NCBI GenBank assembly: GCA_028292505.1
Contig: JAQGMF010000052.1
Span: forward strand, 108,450-172,449
From: Rhodocyclales bacterium
Lineage (GTDB): Bacteria > Pseudomonadota > Gammaproteobacteria > Burkholderiales > Rhodocyclaceae
Length of the DNA stretch: 64,000 nt
Direction: 5' to 3'
The stretch's first letter is position 1. The number at the start of each line of letters is the position of its first letter. Below the pieces are notes generated by a model. It was not told where the DNA came from. It was given only the letters and a program-made list of their open reading frames with translations, and made no database searches. Below, one piece after another: positions 38,524 to 46,966 of the stretch. The position numbers and the translations under genes are program-made.

Positions 38524-38883
38524 ATGATCGGACAACCCACTTCGCTCGATATCGCACTGGCCTTCACGAAGGCGTGGACCAGCCAGGACATGGACGCTGC
38601 CGCGCGCTATGTGGACGATGACGTTGTCTTTGATGGTCCTTCCAACGGAGCCAGGCCCTACCTGGACGCGCTGACGAAGCTGGCGGGTTCGGTCAAGGTT
38701 CTGAAAATGATCGGTGTTTATGGCAAGGACGATCAGGCCCTGCTTATGTATGACTTGCATACCCGGCAGGAAGATACGCTCACTTGCGTCAAGTGCCTGA
38801 CGGTGCGGGACGGCAAGATCGTTAGCGATCGCTTGACCCTCGATAGTTTCAAACTTCGCTATGCACAGGACGCAAACGCCTGA
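38524..38883 (+). CDS. NTF2-like/SnoaL-fold protein
   Basis: A 119-residue protein, start MIGQPTSLDIALAFTKAW with GGGAG 4 bp upstream. The pattern of a helical N-terminus, VDDDVVFDGPSNGARPYLDALTK and the beta-rich end is that of the SnoaL/nuclear transport factor 2 fold, which serves many small enzymes and binding proteins. No catalytic residues can be assigned. It converges with the CFA synthase gene, the stops being 2 bp apart. Confidence 0.7.
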   Translation: MIGQPTSLDIALAFTKAWTSQDMDAAARYVDDDVVFDGPSNGARPYLDALTKLAGSVKVLKMIGVYGKDDQALLMYDLHTRQEDTLTCVKCLTVRDGKIVSDRLTLDSFKLRYAQDANA

Positions 38884-38885
38884 GG

Positions 38886-40148
38886 TCAATCCCTCGACGC
38901 TCGGTGCGTTGCGTACATGTATCCACGTGTCATAGGCAGGGGCAGTTGTTCTGGCTGGTCGGCCTTGACGGCTACGATCTGATGCAAGGCGATCCAGTTT
39001 TGTTTGAAGCCGTAGGCGCAGCCCGCCAGGTAAGCGCGCCAGATGCGATAGCGTTTGTCGCCGACGAGTTCGCGTAGCTGCGCGCCTTTGGCCTCGAAGC
39101 GGTCGGTCCAGTGGTCGAGCGTCATGGCGTAGTGAAGGCGCAGATTCTCCACGTCGGTCGTTTCCAGCCCGGCGCTAGCCATCTCCTTCAAGGCGAGGCT
39201 GATGTGCGGCAGCTCGCCGTTTGGAAAAACATAACGATCAATGAAGCGACCGCCGCCCATGGGTGTTTCGCCTGAGTTCGGGTCAGAAGAGGTGATGCCA
39301 TGGTTCATCACCACGCCACCGTCGGCGAGGAGATCGTGCACTTTCTGGAAATAGGCTTGCAGATTATTCAAACCAACGTGCTCGAACATGCCCACGCTGG
39401 TGATCTTGTCGAACTTCCCCTGCACGTCGCGGTAGTCCATCAGCAGCACCTCGCACTGCTCGGACAAGCCCGCTTCGCACACGCGTTGTGTGGCGAGATC
39501 GAACTGACGTTGTGACAAGGTGATGCCCGTGCAGCGCGCACCATAGTGCTTCGCCGCGCGCAAAATCAGTGCGCCCCAGCCGCAACCGATATCCAGCAGA
39601 CGCTCGCCCGGCTTGAGCTGGATCTTGGTCAGGATGTGGTCGATCTTCTGCAACTGGGCGGCCTCCAGCGAGTCGGTGGTGTCCCGGAAATACGCGCACG
39701 AATACACCATCTCGCTATCGAGCCATTGCTGGTAGAACTCGTTGGAGACGTCGTAGTGATGACGAATCGATTCCGCATCGAGTTTGTGCGTGTGGCGCGC
39801 CACACGAGGGCGCAGGCGGCTCGCCGCGTTAGCGCTGAAGCCGCTCACCAGTTGCGTCACCACGGTGAAGGCATCGCGGATATGACCTTCGACATCTAGT
39901 TCGCCTTCGGCATAGGCCTGACCGAGCGTATCCAGATCCGTCGCCGCGAGTTTCATCAGCGCCTTGGGCGACTTGATGCGCAGCACGACTTTCGGTTGCG
40001 CAGCCGCGTGAGAGCACAACTGGAAGCGCTTGCCGTTCCACAGCTCGACCGCCCAAGGCAGACCCTCGTTACAACGCCAGGACGATATGAACCGTTCAAC
40101 CCGTTTCTCGAGAATGCTGCTCGGCAGGGCAGCGGCAAGCTGGAACAT
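38886..40148 (-). CDS. cfa: Cyclopropane-fatty-acyl-phospholipid synthase
   Basis: A 420-residue SAM-dependent methyltransferase. The N-terminal domain is followed by IRHHYDVSNEFYQQWLDSEMVYSCAYF, LLDIGCGWGALILRAA (SAM site) and GMFEHVG, MGGGRFIDRYVFPNGELPH. It adds a methylene group to unsaturated phospholipid acyl chains in the membrane, usually on entry to stationary phase or acid stress. GGAGG lies 5-6 bp before the ATG. Paralogs of this family with other acyl substrates exist, so the exact product is assumed. Confidence 0.9.
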   Translation of the reverse strand: MFQLAAALPSSILEKRVERFISSWRCNEGLPWAVELWNGKRFQLCSHAAAQPKVVLRIKSPKALMKLAATDLDTLGQAYAEGELDVEGHIRDAFTVVTQLVSGFSANAASRLRPRVARHTHKLDAESIRHHYDVSNEFYQQWLDSEMVYSCAYFRDTTDSLEAAQLQKIDHILTKIQLKPGERLLDIGCGWGALILRAAKHYGARCTGITLSQRQFDLATQRVCEAGLSEQCEVLLMDYRDVQGKFDKITSVGMFEHVGLNNLQAYFQKVHDLLADGGVVMNHGITSSDPNSGETPMGGGRFIDRYVFPNGELPHISLALKEMASAGLETTDVENLRLHYAMTLDHWTDRFEAKGAQLRELVGDKRYRIWRAYLAGCAYGFKQNWIALHQIVAVKADQPEQLPLPMTRGYMYATHRASRD

Positions 40149-40326
40149 GAAAGGCCTCCGTTTTCAGAAAGACGTTTGTTCATCAGCCGTAGCAAATGGC
40201 GGGCCACACTTTCGGGCGTTCCGCAGGGCACACCAACGCGCGGAGCAGTTCTTGCGCGTTTTTTGCAAAGGTGCTTCTGCAAAGCACTTCTTCAGCCCGA
40301 TATATTCAATTCACATGGGAGACGAC

Positions 40327-40737
40327 ATGCCCGAAACCTTGCAAGCAACACTCGGTACAAAGAAAGTAATGGCGACCATCGCCGTGAAGGAGGTGGAGGT
40401 TGCCAGGAAATTCTACGAGGACGTCCTCGGCCTGCAATCGACCGGTCCCAACCAGCCCGGCGTGCTGTCATTCGCCAGTGCGGACACCATGGTCCTCGTC
40501 TACGAATCGCAATACGCGGGCACCAACAAGGCAACAGCCGCGACCTGGGTGATCGACAGCAGCGCCGAGGGCGGCATTGAAGCTGTCGTAGCGGCGCTCA
40601 AGGACAAAGGCGTGGTCTTCGAGCATTACGACTTTCCCGAAACCACGCGTCAGGGTGATGTGCACGTATCCGGCAAGATGAAAGTCGTCTGGTTCAAGGA
40701 TCCGGACGGTAACATCCTCGCCGTCTTCAGCGAGTGA
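40327..40737 (+). CDS. VOC (glyoxalase/bleomycin resistance) family protein
   Basis: A 136-residue protein with two beta-alpha-beta-beta-beta repeats: ATIAVKEVEVARKFYEDVLGL at the start and VVWFKDPDGNILAVFSE at the end are classic VOC ends. VOC members bind a metal and catalyse isomerisation, epoxide opening or dioxygenation; nothing here defines the substrate. GGGAG sits 5 bp before the ATG at 40327, which is preferred to the ATG at 40315. It is divergent from the CFA synthase gene. Confidence 0.82.
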   Translation: MPETLQATLGTKKVMATIAVKEVEVARKFYEDVLGLQSTGPNQPGVLSFASADTMVLVYESQYAGTNKATAATWVIDSSAEGGIEAVVAALKDKGVVFEHYDFPETTRQGDVHVSGKMKVVWFKDPDGNILAVFSE

Positions 40738-40900
40738 GTCCGACCCTGAGCGGTAGGTGGGCACGGCGTGCCCACGCGTGCGGTCGTGACAATGGCGTAC
40801 GCACGATATGACAAAGGAATATTCGTGTGCTTCACGTGGCGTCACCCCCAGCGCATTGCGCTGTGCATCCACCGGTTGAATCCGTACCGCTTGCCGCAGA

Positions 40901-41509
40901 TTAAAGCCCTGCTATAACGGCTTCAATTTCGGCAAACGTGCGGGCCATTCCGTGAGTCAGCACTTGCACGCCCAACTGGCGCGCAATTTGTGATGCGGAA
41001 AATATACCTACCAAAGACTGCATGCCATCATCATTTTCCTTGATCACAAGGGCATGTGCGCGGCCTGCTGCTTTGAGAGTGGCGACAATGTTGCCTACAG
41101 AGGTTTTATCCACGTCACTGATGTTCAGCGCCTCCATGGCCTTGACCGGCACCATCACATCATCGACACGAAGGTCACTACGCTTGACACGGCGACTCTG
41201 TGCCACCAGCACTGGCTTTTCCCCGAGAATATCGACAGAAGTAATGATGCCGGCAATCTTTTTTCCCTTTGAGTCTTTCTCAACTACCAGCAGCAGACGC
41301 ACGCCACGCAATATCATTGACTGATTGGCTTCTTCCAAGGCGGAATCTAGAGAAATCGTGGCGGCAGGTACCTTGCTCAGGTCCGTCATAACTTGCATTG
41401 CAGGCGTGTCAGCATTAACCGGTGGCGGGCCAAAGGTTTCCGGCACATAACAACCTGCCAAGGAAATATTTGTTTGGGCAAGCGGCTTGAAAGTGGGGCT
41501 GTGGCTCAT
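40901..41509 (-). CDS. CBS-domain protein
   Basis: About 202 residues. A tandem CBS pair is visible: VPAATISLDSALEEANQSMILRGVRLLLVV with GIITSVDILGEKP, and a second half, VDDVMVPVKAMEALNISDV to LVGIFSASQIARQLG. The N-terminal 40 residues (PLAQTNISLAGCYVPETFGPP) are unassigned. CBS pairs bind adenine nucleotides and sense energy or ligands. No catalytic domain is attached, so it likely regulates another protein. It is alone on its strand between VOC and creA. Confidence 0.82.
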   Translation of the reverse strand: MSHSPTFKPLAQTNISLAGCYVPETFGPPPVNADTPAMQVMTDLSKVPAATISLDSALEEANQSMILRGVRLLLVVEKDSKGKKIAGIITSVDILGEKPVLVAQSRRVKRSDLRVDDVMVPVKAMEALNISDVDKTSVGNIVATLKAAGRAHALVIKENDDGMQSLVGIFSASQIARQLGVQVLTHGMARTFAEIEAVIAGL

Positions 41510-41751
41510 TTTGTGTATTTCCTGAAGGTCCAAAATCAAAGAAGCGCTATCAACGGCATTTACCGTTCCGACCTGATTTTCACTGCCTGTCGCTGCAATT
41601 TTCAGGTCAGCGAAAGGCCGCAGCATCGCTTGATAGTTCTTGGATCTTCAGACGTGTCGAGCGGCAAGGAAACCGAAGCAAAACACAGACCACTCTCACA
41701 ACTAAATCGAAAAGCCGGAAAACAACGGTTGCGCTCGTTTGCCGGGACTGC

Positions 41752-42219
41752 TCAGCGCAGCGGAATCTTCAAGCTCGCTGGCACCGGCACAGCCGTCACG
41801 CTGTTCTTCGGGCTGCCATCCACCAGCCTGTCCGAATACACCAGATACACGAGCGCATTGCGTTGCGCGTCCACCATACGCACCACGCGGATGTGCTTGA
41901 ACATGATCGATGCGCGCTCGGAGAACACTTCTTCCTGTTTAGGTAGCGGTCCTGAGAAGCGGATCGAATCCACTTGCCGGCACGCTACCGAAGCGTCCGC
42001 CGTATCCTCGGCGATGCCCAGCGCACCTGTCACGCCACCGGTTTTCGCGCGCGACAAATAACAACTCACCCCGCCCACCTTCGGATCATCGAACACCTCC
42101 ACGATGACTTTGTGGTTGGGACCGATGAGCTTGAAGGCGGTGCTGACGTCGCCGATGACTTCAGCGCGTGCGCACAAGGCGCAAACCAAAAATGCTGTTG
42201 TAATAACAATACGTTTCAT
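41752..42219 (-). CDS. creA: CreA family protein
   Basis: A 155-residue secreted protein: signal peptide (MKRIVITTAFLVCALCARA), then GDVSTAFKLIGPNHKVIVEVFDDPKVGGVSCYLSRAKTGG (family block, given here only as segments VEVFDDPKV and GVSCYLSRA) and DASVACRQV. CreA is a conserved periplasmic protein of unknown function in many proteobacteria. Two Cys residues in these blocks may form a disulphide. GAGGT lies before the ATG at 42219; the longer frame upstream is not coding. Confidence 0.9.
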   Translation of the reverse strand: MKRIVITTAFLVCALCARAEVIGDVSTAFKLIGPNHKVIVEVFDDPKVGGVSCYLSRAKTGGVTGALGIAEDTADASVACRQVDSIRFSGPLPKQEEVFSERASIMFKHIRVVRMVDAQRNALVYLVYSDRLVDGSPKNSVTAVPVPASLKIPLR

Positions 42220-42335
42220 GATGACCTCATGTTGAAGGCAGTATGGAAGAGCAGGGGGTGTCAGTATTCTGCACCCTGTGTGCAAGACAGTCTGTGCTCT
42301 TGCGAACGGCCATACCCGCCAAGCACATAGCAGTC

Positions 42336-42355
42336 CCCTCTCCGGACGGAGAGGG
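42336..42355. repeat. Small inverted repeat CCCTCTCCG/CGGAGAGGG
   Basis: A perfect 9-bp stem with a 2-base centre, in the 339-base gap 42220-42558 between slyD and creA. Repeats of this type are common between genes in proteobacteria. No gene is seen in the gap. Confidence 0.6.
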
Positions 42356-42457
42356 TGGCTCGTCAGAGCCGGGAGAGGCGAAATAGTGGCATCGCGCAGG
42401 GCTGCGAAAAATCTTTCACGGCGCCTCGAATTCCACGTGAAATGCATAACAAGAATC

Positions 42458-42485
42458 CGTCATTCCCGCCTTCGTGGGAATGACG
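42458..42485. repeat. REP-like hairpin, third copy of the CATTCCC family
   Basis: CGTCATTCCC at 42458-42467 pairs perfectly with GGGAATGACG at 42476-42485. Same family as the pair at 26309-26387. Confidence 0.75.
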
Positions 42486-42558
42486 CCGCAATCAATTTCT
42501 CTTGCGTGAAACGCTCGATGCACAGCCGTGCTCTTTGCAAACAGTGAGCGCAGTCACA

Positions 42559-43035
42559 TCAATGATGATGTCCATGCTCGCCATGCACATGCCGATGTTC
42601 TATCTCTTCGGCCGTCGCAGCGCGCACCGCAACCACCTTCAAGCCAAAGCGCAGTGCCTGACCGGCCAGCGGATGATTGCCATCGAGCATCACCACCGGG
42701 CCCTTGATCTTCACCACGTTGAAGTGGCGCGGCGCTCCATCGGCGCCCGGTCGCTCGACGTAGCCGCCAACCTTCACGCCCGGCGGGAATTCACTCTTCG
42801 GCATCGTCGTCACGAGGCTCTCGTCGCGCGCGCCGAAAGCATCGTCCGCCGACAGAGACAAAGTCACTTGGTAACCCGCCTCCTTGCCTTCCAGCGCCTC
42901 TTCGATCTTCGGTAGCGTATTGTCATAACCTCCGTGCAAGTAAACCGTCGGCTCGCCGCTCTCTTCGATCAGCCTGCCATGGGCGTCTGCTACTTTGAAC
43001 AGCAAGGTGACAGCGGTGTCTTTTTCAATCTTCAT
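42559..43035 (-). CDS. slyD: FKBP-type peptidyl-prolyl isomerase, SlyD-like
   Basis: About 158 residues. An FKBP domain (VTLLFKVADAHG, PTVYLHGGYDNTLPKIEEALEGKEAG) is split by an insert-in-flap chaperone domain (DAFGARDESLVTTMPKSEFPPG to GNHPLAGQALRFGLKVV), and the C-terminus is His-rich (HRHVHGEHGHHH), as in metal-binding SlyD. It speeds proline isomerisation and, in SlyD, helps nickel delivery. ATG 43035 is preferred because AGG is 8 bp away; 43041 is possible. Confidence 0.88.
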   Translation of the reverse strand: MKIEKDTAVTLLFKVADAHGRLIEESGEPTVYLHGGYDNTLPKIEEALEGKEAGYQVTLSLSADDAFGARDESLVTTMPKSEFPPGVKVGGYVERPGADGAPRHFNVVKIKGPVVMLDGNHPLAGQALRFGLKVVAVRAATAEEIEHRHVHGEHGHHH

Positions 43036-43148
43036 GTTCATGACCTGTGGGTTCTTTGCAAATTGGGCATTTTCGCGCATTTGAGGTACTGAAGGAAACC
43101 AACTGGATCCAAGAGCATGGTGTTGCAGGAAGCTAGGGGCTTGCGGCA

Positions 43149-43179
43149 CGTAGGGTGGGCACGCCCTGCTCACCCTACG
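43149..43179. repeat. GTAGGGTG hairpin, dispersed repeat family
   Basis: CGTAGGGTG at 43149-43157 pairs with CACCCTACG at 43171-43179. Related elements lie at 26411-26490 and, in part, 10887-10971 and 40750-40775. Confidence 0.7.
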
Positions 43180-43200
43180 ATGTGTATCGACGCAGGCAGT

Positions 43201-43629
43201 TCAGCCTGATCGCGTCAATACCGAAGCCGTCGCAATCAATTCGTCCAGCAAGGCCATTGACGCCTGACCCGAGCAGCCGAATGGGTCAAGCGTGGGCTTC
43301 TCGGCGTACTTGAGCAGCAGCGAGGGGTTCACCTTGGCGATGTTCACGTGGCCCATCGTCCAGCCACCGAAGCGGCGCTCGCAGATTTCTTCGTAGCTGA
43401 GGATGCGCACTTGTTTGTGGCGTGGATCGCGCACGATAGTGTTGTACAGCTCGCAGACTTCATCACGCGCGCCTTCGAGCACCTGCATGAACAGATCGTC
43501 GCTGTAGCAGAGCATGCCGGTGATGCCGAGTGCGGGATTGTGTTCGCGCGATTGCTTGAGGATGGCATCGACGATCTCGCTGGTCAGGGGCGCCGCGGCA
43601 TGGCTGGCGTAGAGCAGGCGGACTAGCAT
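43201..43629 (-). CDS. BLUF-domain blue-light sensor
   Basis: A 142-residue single BLUF protein. Key residues match the flavin photocycle set: Y7 in VRLLYAS, N31 in HNPALGITGML, Q49 in LFMQVLEG, W90 and M92 in GGWTMGH. It binds FAD and changes its hydrogen-bond network in blue light. About 45 residues follow the core, with no output domain, so it must act on a partner protein. It lies 7 bp after folE on the same strand; folE makes a pterin and BLUF binds a flavin, but a link is unproven. Confidence 0.92.
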   Translation of the reverse strand: MLVRLLYASHAAAPLTSEIVDAILKQSREHNPALGITGMLCYSDDLFMQVLEGARDEVCELYNTIVRDPRHKQVRILSYEEICERRFGGWTMGHVNIAKVNPSLLLKYAEKPTLDPFGCSGQASMALLDELIATASVLTRSG

Positions 43630-43636
43630 GGTGGCC

Positions 43637-44335
43637 TCAATTCTTCAGGTTGATGAGCGAGAGAAATTCGCGGCGCAGGCTGGCATCCTTAAGGAATGAG
43701 CCGCGCATCACGCTGTTGATCATCTTGGTGTCGGTGTCTTTCACGCCGCGCCAGTGCATGCAGAAGTGATCGGCTTCCATGACAACGGCAAGTCCGTCCG
43801 GGCGCACCTTGGTCATGAGCAGCTCGGCCATCTGCGTGATGGCTTCTTCCTGAATCTGCGGGCGGCTCATGATCCATTCGGCGAGTCGCGAATACTTCGA
43901 CAGGCCGATGAGGTTGGAATGCTCGTTGGGCATCAGACCGACCCACAGCCGGCCCATGATGGGACAGAAGTGATGACTGCAGGCACTGCGCACGGTGATC
44001 GGGCCGACGATCATGAGTTCGTTTAGGCGCTCGGCGTTGGGAAATTCGGTGACGGCGGGCAGTGCCATGTAGCGGCCACGAAAGACTTCGGTGAGATACA
44101 TCTTGGCGATGCGCCGTGCCGTGTCCTGCGTGTTGTGATCGCTTTGCGTGTCGATGACGAGGCTCTCCAGCACGCCCTTCATTTTGCCCGCCACTTCGTC
44201 GAGCAGGCGCTCCAGGTCGCCGGGTTCGAGAAAGGCGGCGATGTTGTCATTGGCATGAAAGCGCTGTCTGGCATCTACGATGCGCTGCCGAATAGTGGCC
44301 GAGATCGCTGCTTGTTTATGGTGTGGGTCGCTCAT
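43637..44335 (-). CDS. folE: GTP cyclohydrolase I
   Basis: A 232-residue FolE of type IA. Zinc and catalytic residues lie in VRSACSHHFCPIMGR and in DGLAVVMEADHFCMHWRGV, with LIGLSKYSRLAEW between. It turns GTP into dihydroneopterin triphosphate, which NudB (14.6 kb) then uses for folate. Start MSDPHHKQAAIS at 44335; the longer frame is not coding. Transcribed with the BLUF gene, 7 bp downstream, and divergent from the radical SAM gene. Confidence 0.95.
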   Translation of the reverse strand: MSDPHHKQAAISATIRQRIVDARQRFHANDNIAAFLEPGDLERLLDEVAGKMKGVLESLVIDTQSDHNTQDTARRIAKMYLTEVFRGRYMALPAVTEFPNAERLNELMIVGPITVRSACSHHFCPIMGRLWVGLMPNEHSNLIGLSKYSRLAEWIMSRPQIQEEAITQMAELLMTKVRPDGLAVVMEADHFCMHWRGVKDTDTKMINSVMRGSFLKDASLRREFLSLINLKN

Positions 44336-44487
44336 CGTTGGCGTCGTCGCTTGCTTGAGTGAGTGGAGCAAATGGGGAGCACAATGGGGTGCACTATCCT
44401 CCAAATGAACCGCGCCGGGAAAGACCTGGTGCCTTTGGCTGCGCTATCCTTGCTTGCTGTGAATACGCCCCGGCATTCGCCGCTCTC

Positions 44488-45522
44488 ATGCTGATCGAAG
44501 ATATCCGCCAAAGCCTGCAGACTGCAGGCGCCAAACCCTGCCACGCGCAGCGCGTGTTGCGCGCCTGGTTGCGTGCCCAACCGCTCGACGTCGGGCGGCG
44601 CGGGCGATTGGCCGAAGACGTACTGCCGAAAAGCGTGCGCGCCATGTTGCCAGACATGCGCGCGGCGCTGGATGGGTTGGCGCGTGTGCGCTCCGAGCAC
44701 GCAGGACAGGATGGTTCCGTGCGTCTGCTGATCGAACTGGCCGATGCGCAGACGGTGGAGAGCGTGCTGTTGCCGCGCGATGCATTATGCATATCAACGC
44801 AGGTCGGCTGCGCGGTGGGCTGCACTTTCTGCATGACGGGCCGTGAAGGGTTGTCGCGTCAGCTCGGCAGCGCCGAAATCGTTGCGCAGGTAGTGTTGGC
44901 GCGGGCGCGGCGGGTGGTGAAGAAAGTGGTCTTCATGGGCATGGGCGAGCCTGCGCACAATCTCGACAATGTGCTCGACGCCATCGAACTGCTCGGCACG
45001 CTCGGCGAGATCGGTCACAAGAATCTGGTGTTCTCGACGGTGGGCAATCGACGCGTGTTCGAACGTTTACTGCTCGGTGCCGTAAAGCCGGCATTGGCGT
45101 TGTCATTGCATACGACGCGTGCGGACTTGCGTGCCGAGTTGCTGCCGCGCGCACCGCGCATCGATCCCGTTGAACTGGTGGAATTGGGTGAGCGTTATGC
45201 ACGCGCGACGGGTTACCCGATTCAATATCAATGGACTTTACTGGAAGGTGTTAACGACAGCGATGAGGAATTGGAGGGCATCGTCAAATTACTGACCGGT
45301 AAATACGCGCTGATGAATTTCATTCCCTACAACACGGTGGCCGATCTGCCGTTCAAGCGCCCCAGCTGGCAGCGCGCCGCGACGATGGCAGGCACGTTGC
45401 ATCAGCACGGCATTCTCAGTCGCCTGCGTAATTCGGCGGGGCAAGATATCGACGGTGGCTGCGGGCAGTTGCGTGCGCGCACGGCGAAGGTGGAGTTCCG
45501 GCGCAAGTCGGTGGTGTCTTAG
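44488..45522 (+). CDS. RlmN/Cfr-like radical SAM RNA methyltransferase
   Basis: About 344 residues. The iron-sulphur motif CAVGCTFC is present, the methyl-carrying and catalytic Cys pair are kept (LCIST and DIDGGCGQL), and VFMGMGEPAHNLDNV binds SAM. RlmN and Cfr methylate A2503 of 23S rRNA at C2 or C8. This one is short (RlmN is about 384), and its neighbours are not those of the standard rlmN locus, so it is likely a paralog; the RNA target is uncertain. Start MLIEDIRQSL at 44488. Confidence 0.85.
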   Translation: MLIEDIRQSLQTAGAKPCHAQRVLRAWLRAQPLDVGRRGRLAEDVLPKSVRAMLPDMRAALDGLARVRSEHAGQDGSVRLLIELADAQTVESVLLPRDALCISTQVGCAVGCTFCMTGREGLSRQLGSAEIVAQVVLARARRVVKKVVFMGMGEPAHNLDNVLDAIELLGTLGEIGHKNLVFSTVGNRRVFERLLLGAVKPALALSLHTTRADLRAELLPRAPRIDPVELVELGERYARATGYPIQYQWTLLEGVNDSDEELEGIVKLLTGKYALMNFIPYNTVADLPFKRPSWQRAATMAGTLHQHGILSRLRNSAGQDIDGGCGQLRARTAKVEFRRKSVVS

Positions 45523-45593
45523 TTACGATGGGTTTCGAGTCAGAACAAATGCCAAAAAATTGTCTGTGAAGTGCATTGGCATAGTTGCTAGGT

Positions 45594-45602
45594 TGCTATG
45601 AT
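45594..45602 (+). promoter_or_regulatory. Candidate extended -10 promoter of the lipoprotein gene
   Basis: TGCTATGAT, a TGn-extended -10, lies about 50 bp before the ATG at 45654. A TTGGCA is found 15 bp upstream, a short spacing. Confidence 0.4.
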
Positions 45603-45653
45603 CCGACTGCGTCGGCATAAGCCAGATGCCTTACTCATAGATGGGAGATAAAA

Positions 45654-46229
45654 ATGTTTCGTTTTCTTGGAATGATCGTGGTTTGTATGATGCTTGCTGC
45701 ATGCGCAGCGGGCGTTAAGTTCGTGCCTCCTCAGGATAGCAAGTTGACTTATGGTGTTACTACAAAAGAACAACTCGTCGCCATCGTTGACGAAGATCCC
45801 AATATCAAGGGACAGAAGGTCGTGAACGGAGAGACGATCGATACAGTCGGTTTCGTATACGCGAGCATGCGCGAAGATTCGGCTTTGCCTGGCGTAACGG
45901 CAGCTCGTGGTGCTACTTATCTCTTCCACAAGAACGTACTTGTGGGTAAAGAGTTTTCCAGTTCGTTCAAGAGCGATAGCTCCCTATTCGATTTTGAAAA
46001 AGCAAAAACCGTCAAGGCTGGGATGACCTTCGCACAAGTGGTTGAACTACTCGGTAAGCCGTCGGGTGAGTATCGCTTCCCGCTTGTACAGGCAGCAAAG
46101 TCGCGAGCACTCATCTATCAATTTGGACAGACCAAAGGTTTCAAGTCGCAAATAAATATGCTGGTGGTTGAACTGGATGCTAACGATATGGTGACGAAGG
46201 CCGACTACACCCAAACCGGCATGCTCTGA
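45654..46229 (+). CDS. Lipoprotein with BamE/SmpA-like C-terminal region
   Basis: A 191-residue lipoprotein: signal peptide and lipobox LAAC (Cys 17), then a possible pair of BamE-like modules. LTYGVTTKEQLVAIVDEDPN and VKAGMTFAQVVELLGKPSGEYRF both have the G-x-T-x2-Q/E-V-x2-LLG pattern of the SmpA/OmlA (BamE) family. It probably sits in the outer membrane. No partner is nearby. GGGAG precedes the ATG by 6 bp. AT content is higher than in most neighbours. Confidence 0.72.
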   Translation: MFRFLGMIVVCMMLAACAAGVKFVPPQDSKLTYGVTTKEQLVAIVDEDPNIKGQKVVNGETIDTVGFVYASMREDSALPGVTAARGATYLFHKNVLVGKEFSSSFKSDSSLFDFEKAKTVKAGMTFAQVVELLGKPSGEYRFPLVQAAKSRALIYQFGQTKGFKSQINMLVVELDANDMVTKADYTQTGML

Positions 46230-46340
46230 GTTTGCAGCTAGGACTGGCTTGATCTTCGATATCTTCGAGCTGAATGCCAAGAGTATCAATGAGGCTACTT
46301 AAGTCCCGTCGTTCGGATTGATGCTTGGTTGGAGACGTCA

Positions 46341-46376
46341 AAGCAAAAAAGACAGGCATGCCTGTCTTTTTTGCTT
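46341..46376. terminator. 36-base perfect palindrome, bidirectional terminator
   Basis: An 18-base arm beginning AAGCAAAAAAGACAGGCA is followed directly by its exact complement. The A-run and T-run flank a GACAGGCA/TGCCTGTC stem, so it can end both convergent genes (45654-46229 and 46391-46876). Confidence 0.9.
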
Positions 46377-46390
46377 AAATCGATTAAGAG

Positions 46391-46876
46391 TTACTTGGTG
46401 GTTGCAGCCTTCACGTCGGCCTGACCCTTGGCATCCACGGCATTGGTTTTGGCATCGGCCTTGACCTTGGCACCGGCAGCATCGACGATGCTCTTGTCCG
46501 CCTTGACGACGGCATTCACCTTGGTCTTGCCGGCATCGGCTTGCGCGTCGGCTGCCGCCTTATCGGCCTTGGCTTCGGCCTTTGTCGAATCTTCAGCATC
46601 GGCCTTGGCGGCTTTGTGGCGTGCCTTTGCGGTCTTCTTGGCGGCCTTTGCGTCAGCCTTGTCGATGGTTTTGTCTGCCTTGTCGACAGCCTTGTCCATC
46701 TTCGTGTCAGCCTTGGCGTCGGCTTTGATTTCCTTCTGTTCAGCCTTTGCCTTGGCCTCGTCGGCCTTAACCTGCGCCTTGACTACGGCAGGCGATGTCG
46801 TTGAGTCGGCTGTTGTTTGGGCAAACGCGCTGGTTGCAAGCAAGCCAACGATAAGGGCGGCGGTAATTTTTTTCAT
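46391..46876 (-). CDS. Secreted Ala/Lys/Asp-rich repetitive protein
   Basis: A 161-residue protein: signal peptide (KKITAALIVGLLATSAFA) and then a chain almost only of Ala, Lys, Asp, Glu, Thr and Val in loose 4-8 residue repeats (KADKTIDKADAKAAKK). It is likely helical or disordered, like histone H1-type or LEA-like proteins, and should be periplasmic or exported. It is not a known enzyme. GAGG lies before the ATG. I do not recognise a family. Confidence 0.75.
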   Translation of the reverse strand: MKKITAALIVGLLATSAFAQTTADSTTSPAVVKAQVKADEAKAKAEQKEIKADAKADTKMDKAVDKADKTIDKADAKAAKKTAKARHKAAKADAEDSTKAEAKADKAAADAQADAGKTKVNAVVKADKSIVDAAGAKVKADAKTNAVDAKGQADVKAATTK

Positions 46877-46948
46877 GATGTCGTTCCTCTTGATGGTTTA
46901 TGAAGAATGAATAGCGGGAGCCTGAAAATCAGCCGTGCGAATCACGGT

Positions 46949-46966
46949 CTGGCGACGCGTCGCCAG
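46949..46966. other. 18-bp perfect palindrome, possible operator
   Basis: CTGGCGACGCGTCGCCAG is a perfect 18-bp palindrome in the 363-base gap 46877-47239 between the Ala/Lys-rich gene and the divergent esterase gene. Its place about 75 bp upstream of the minus-strand gene makes a regulator site possible. Nothing else is seen in the gap; short ORFs there are unsupported. Confidence 0.35.
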
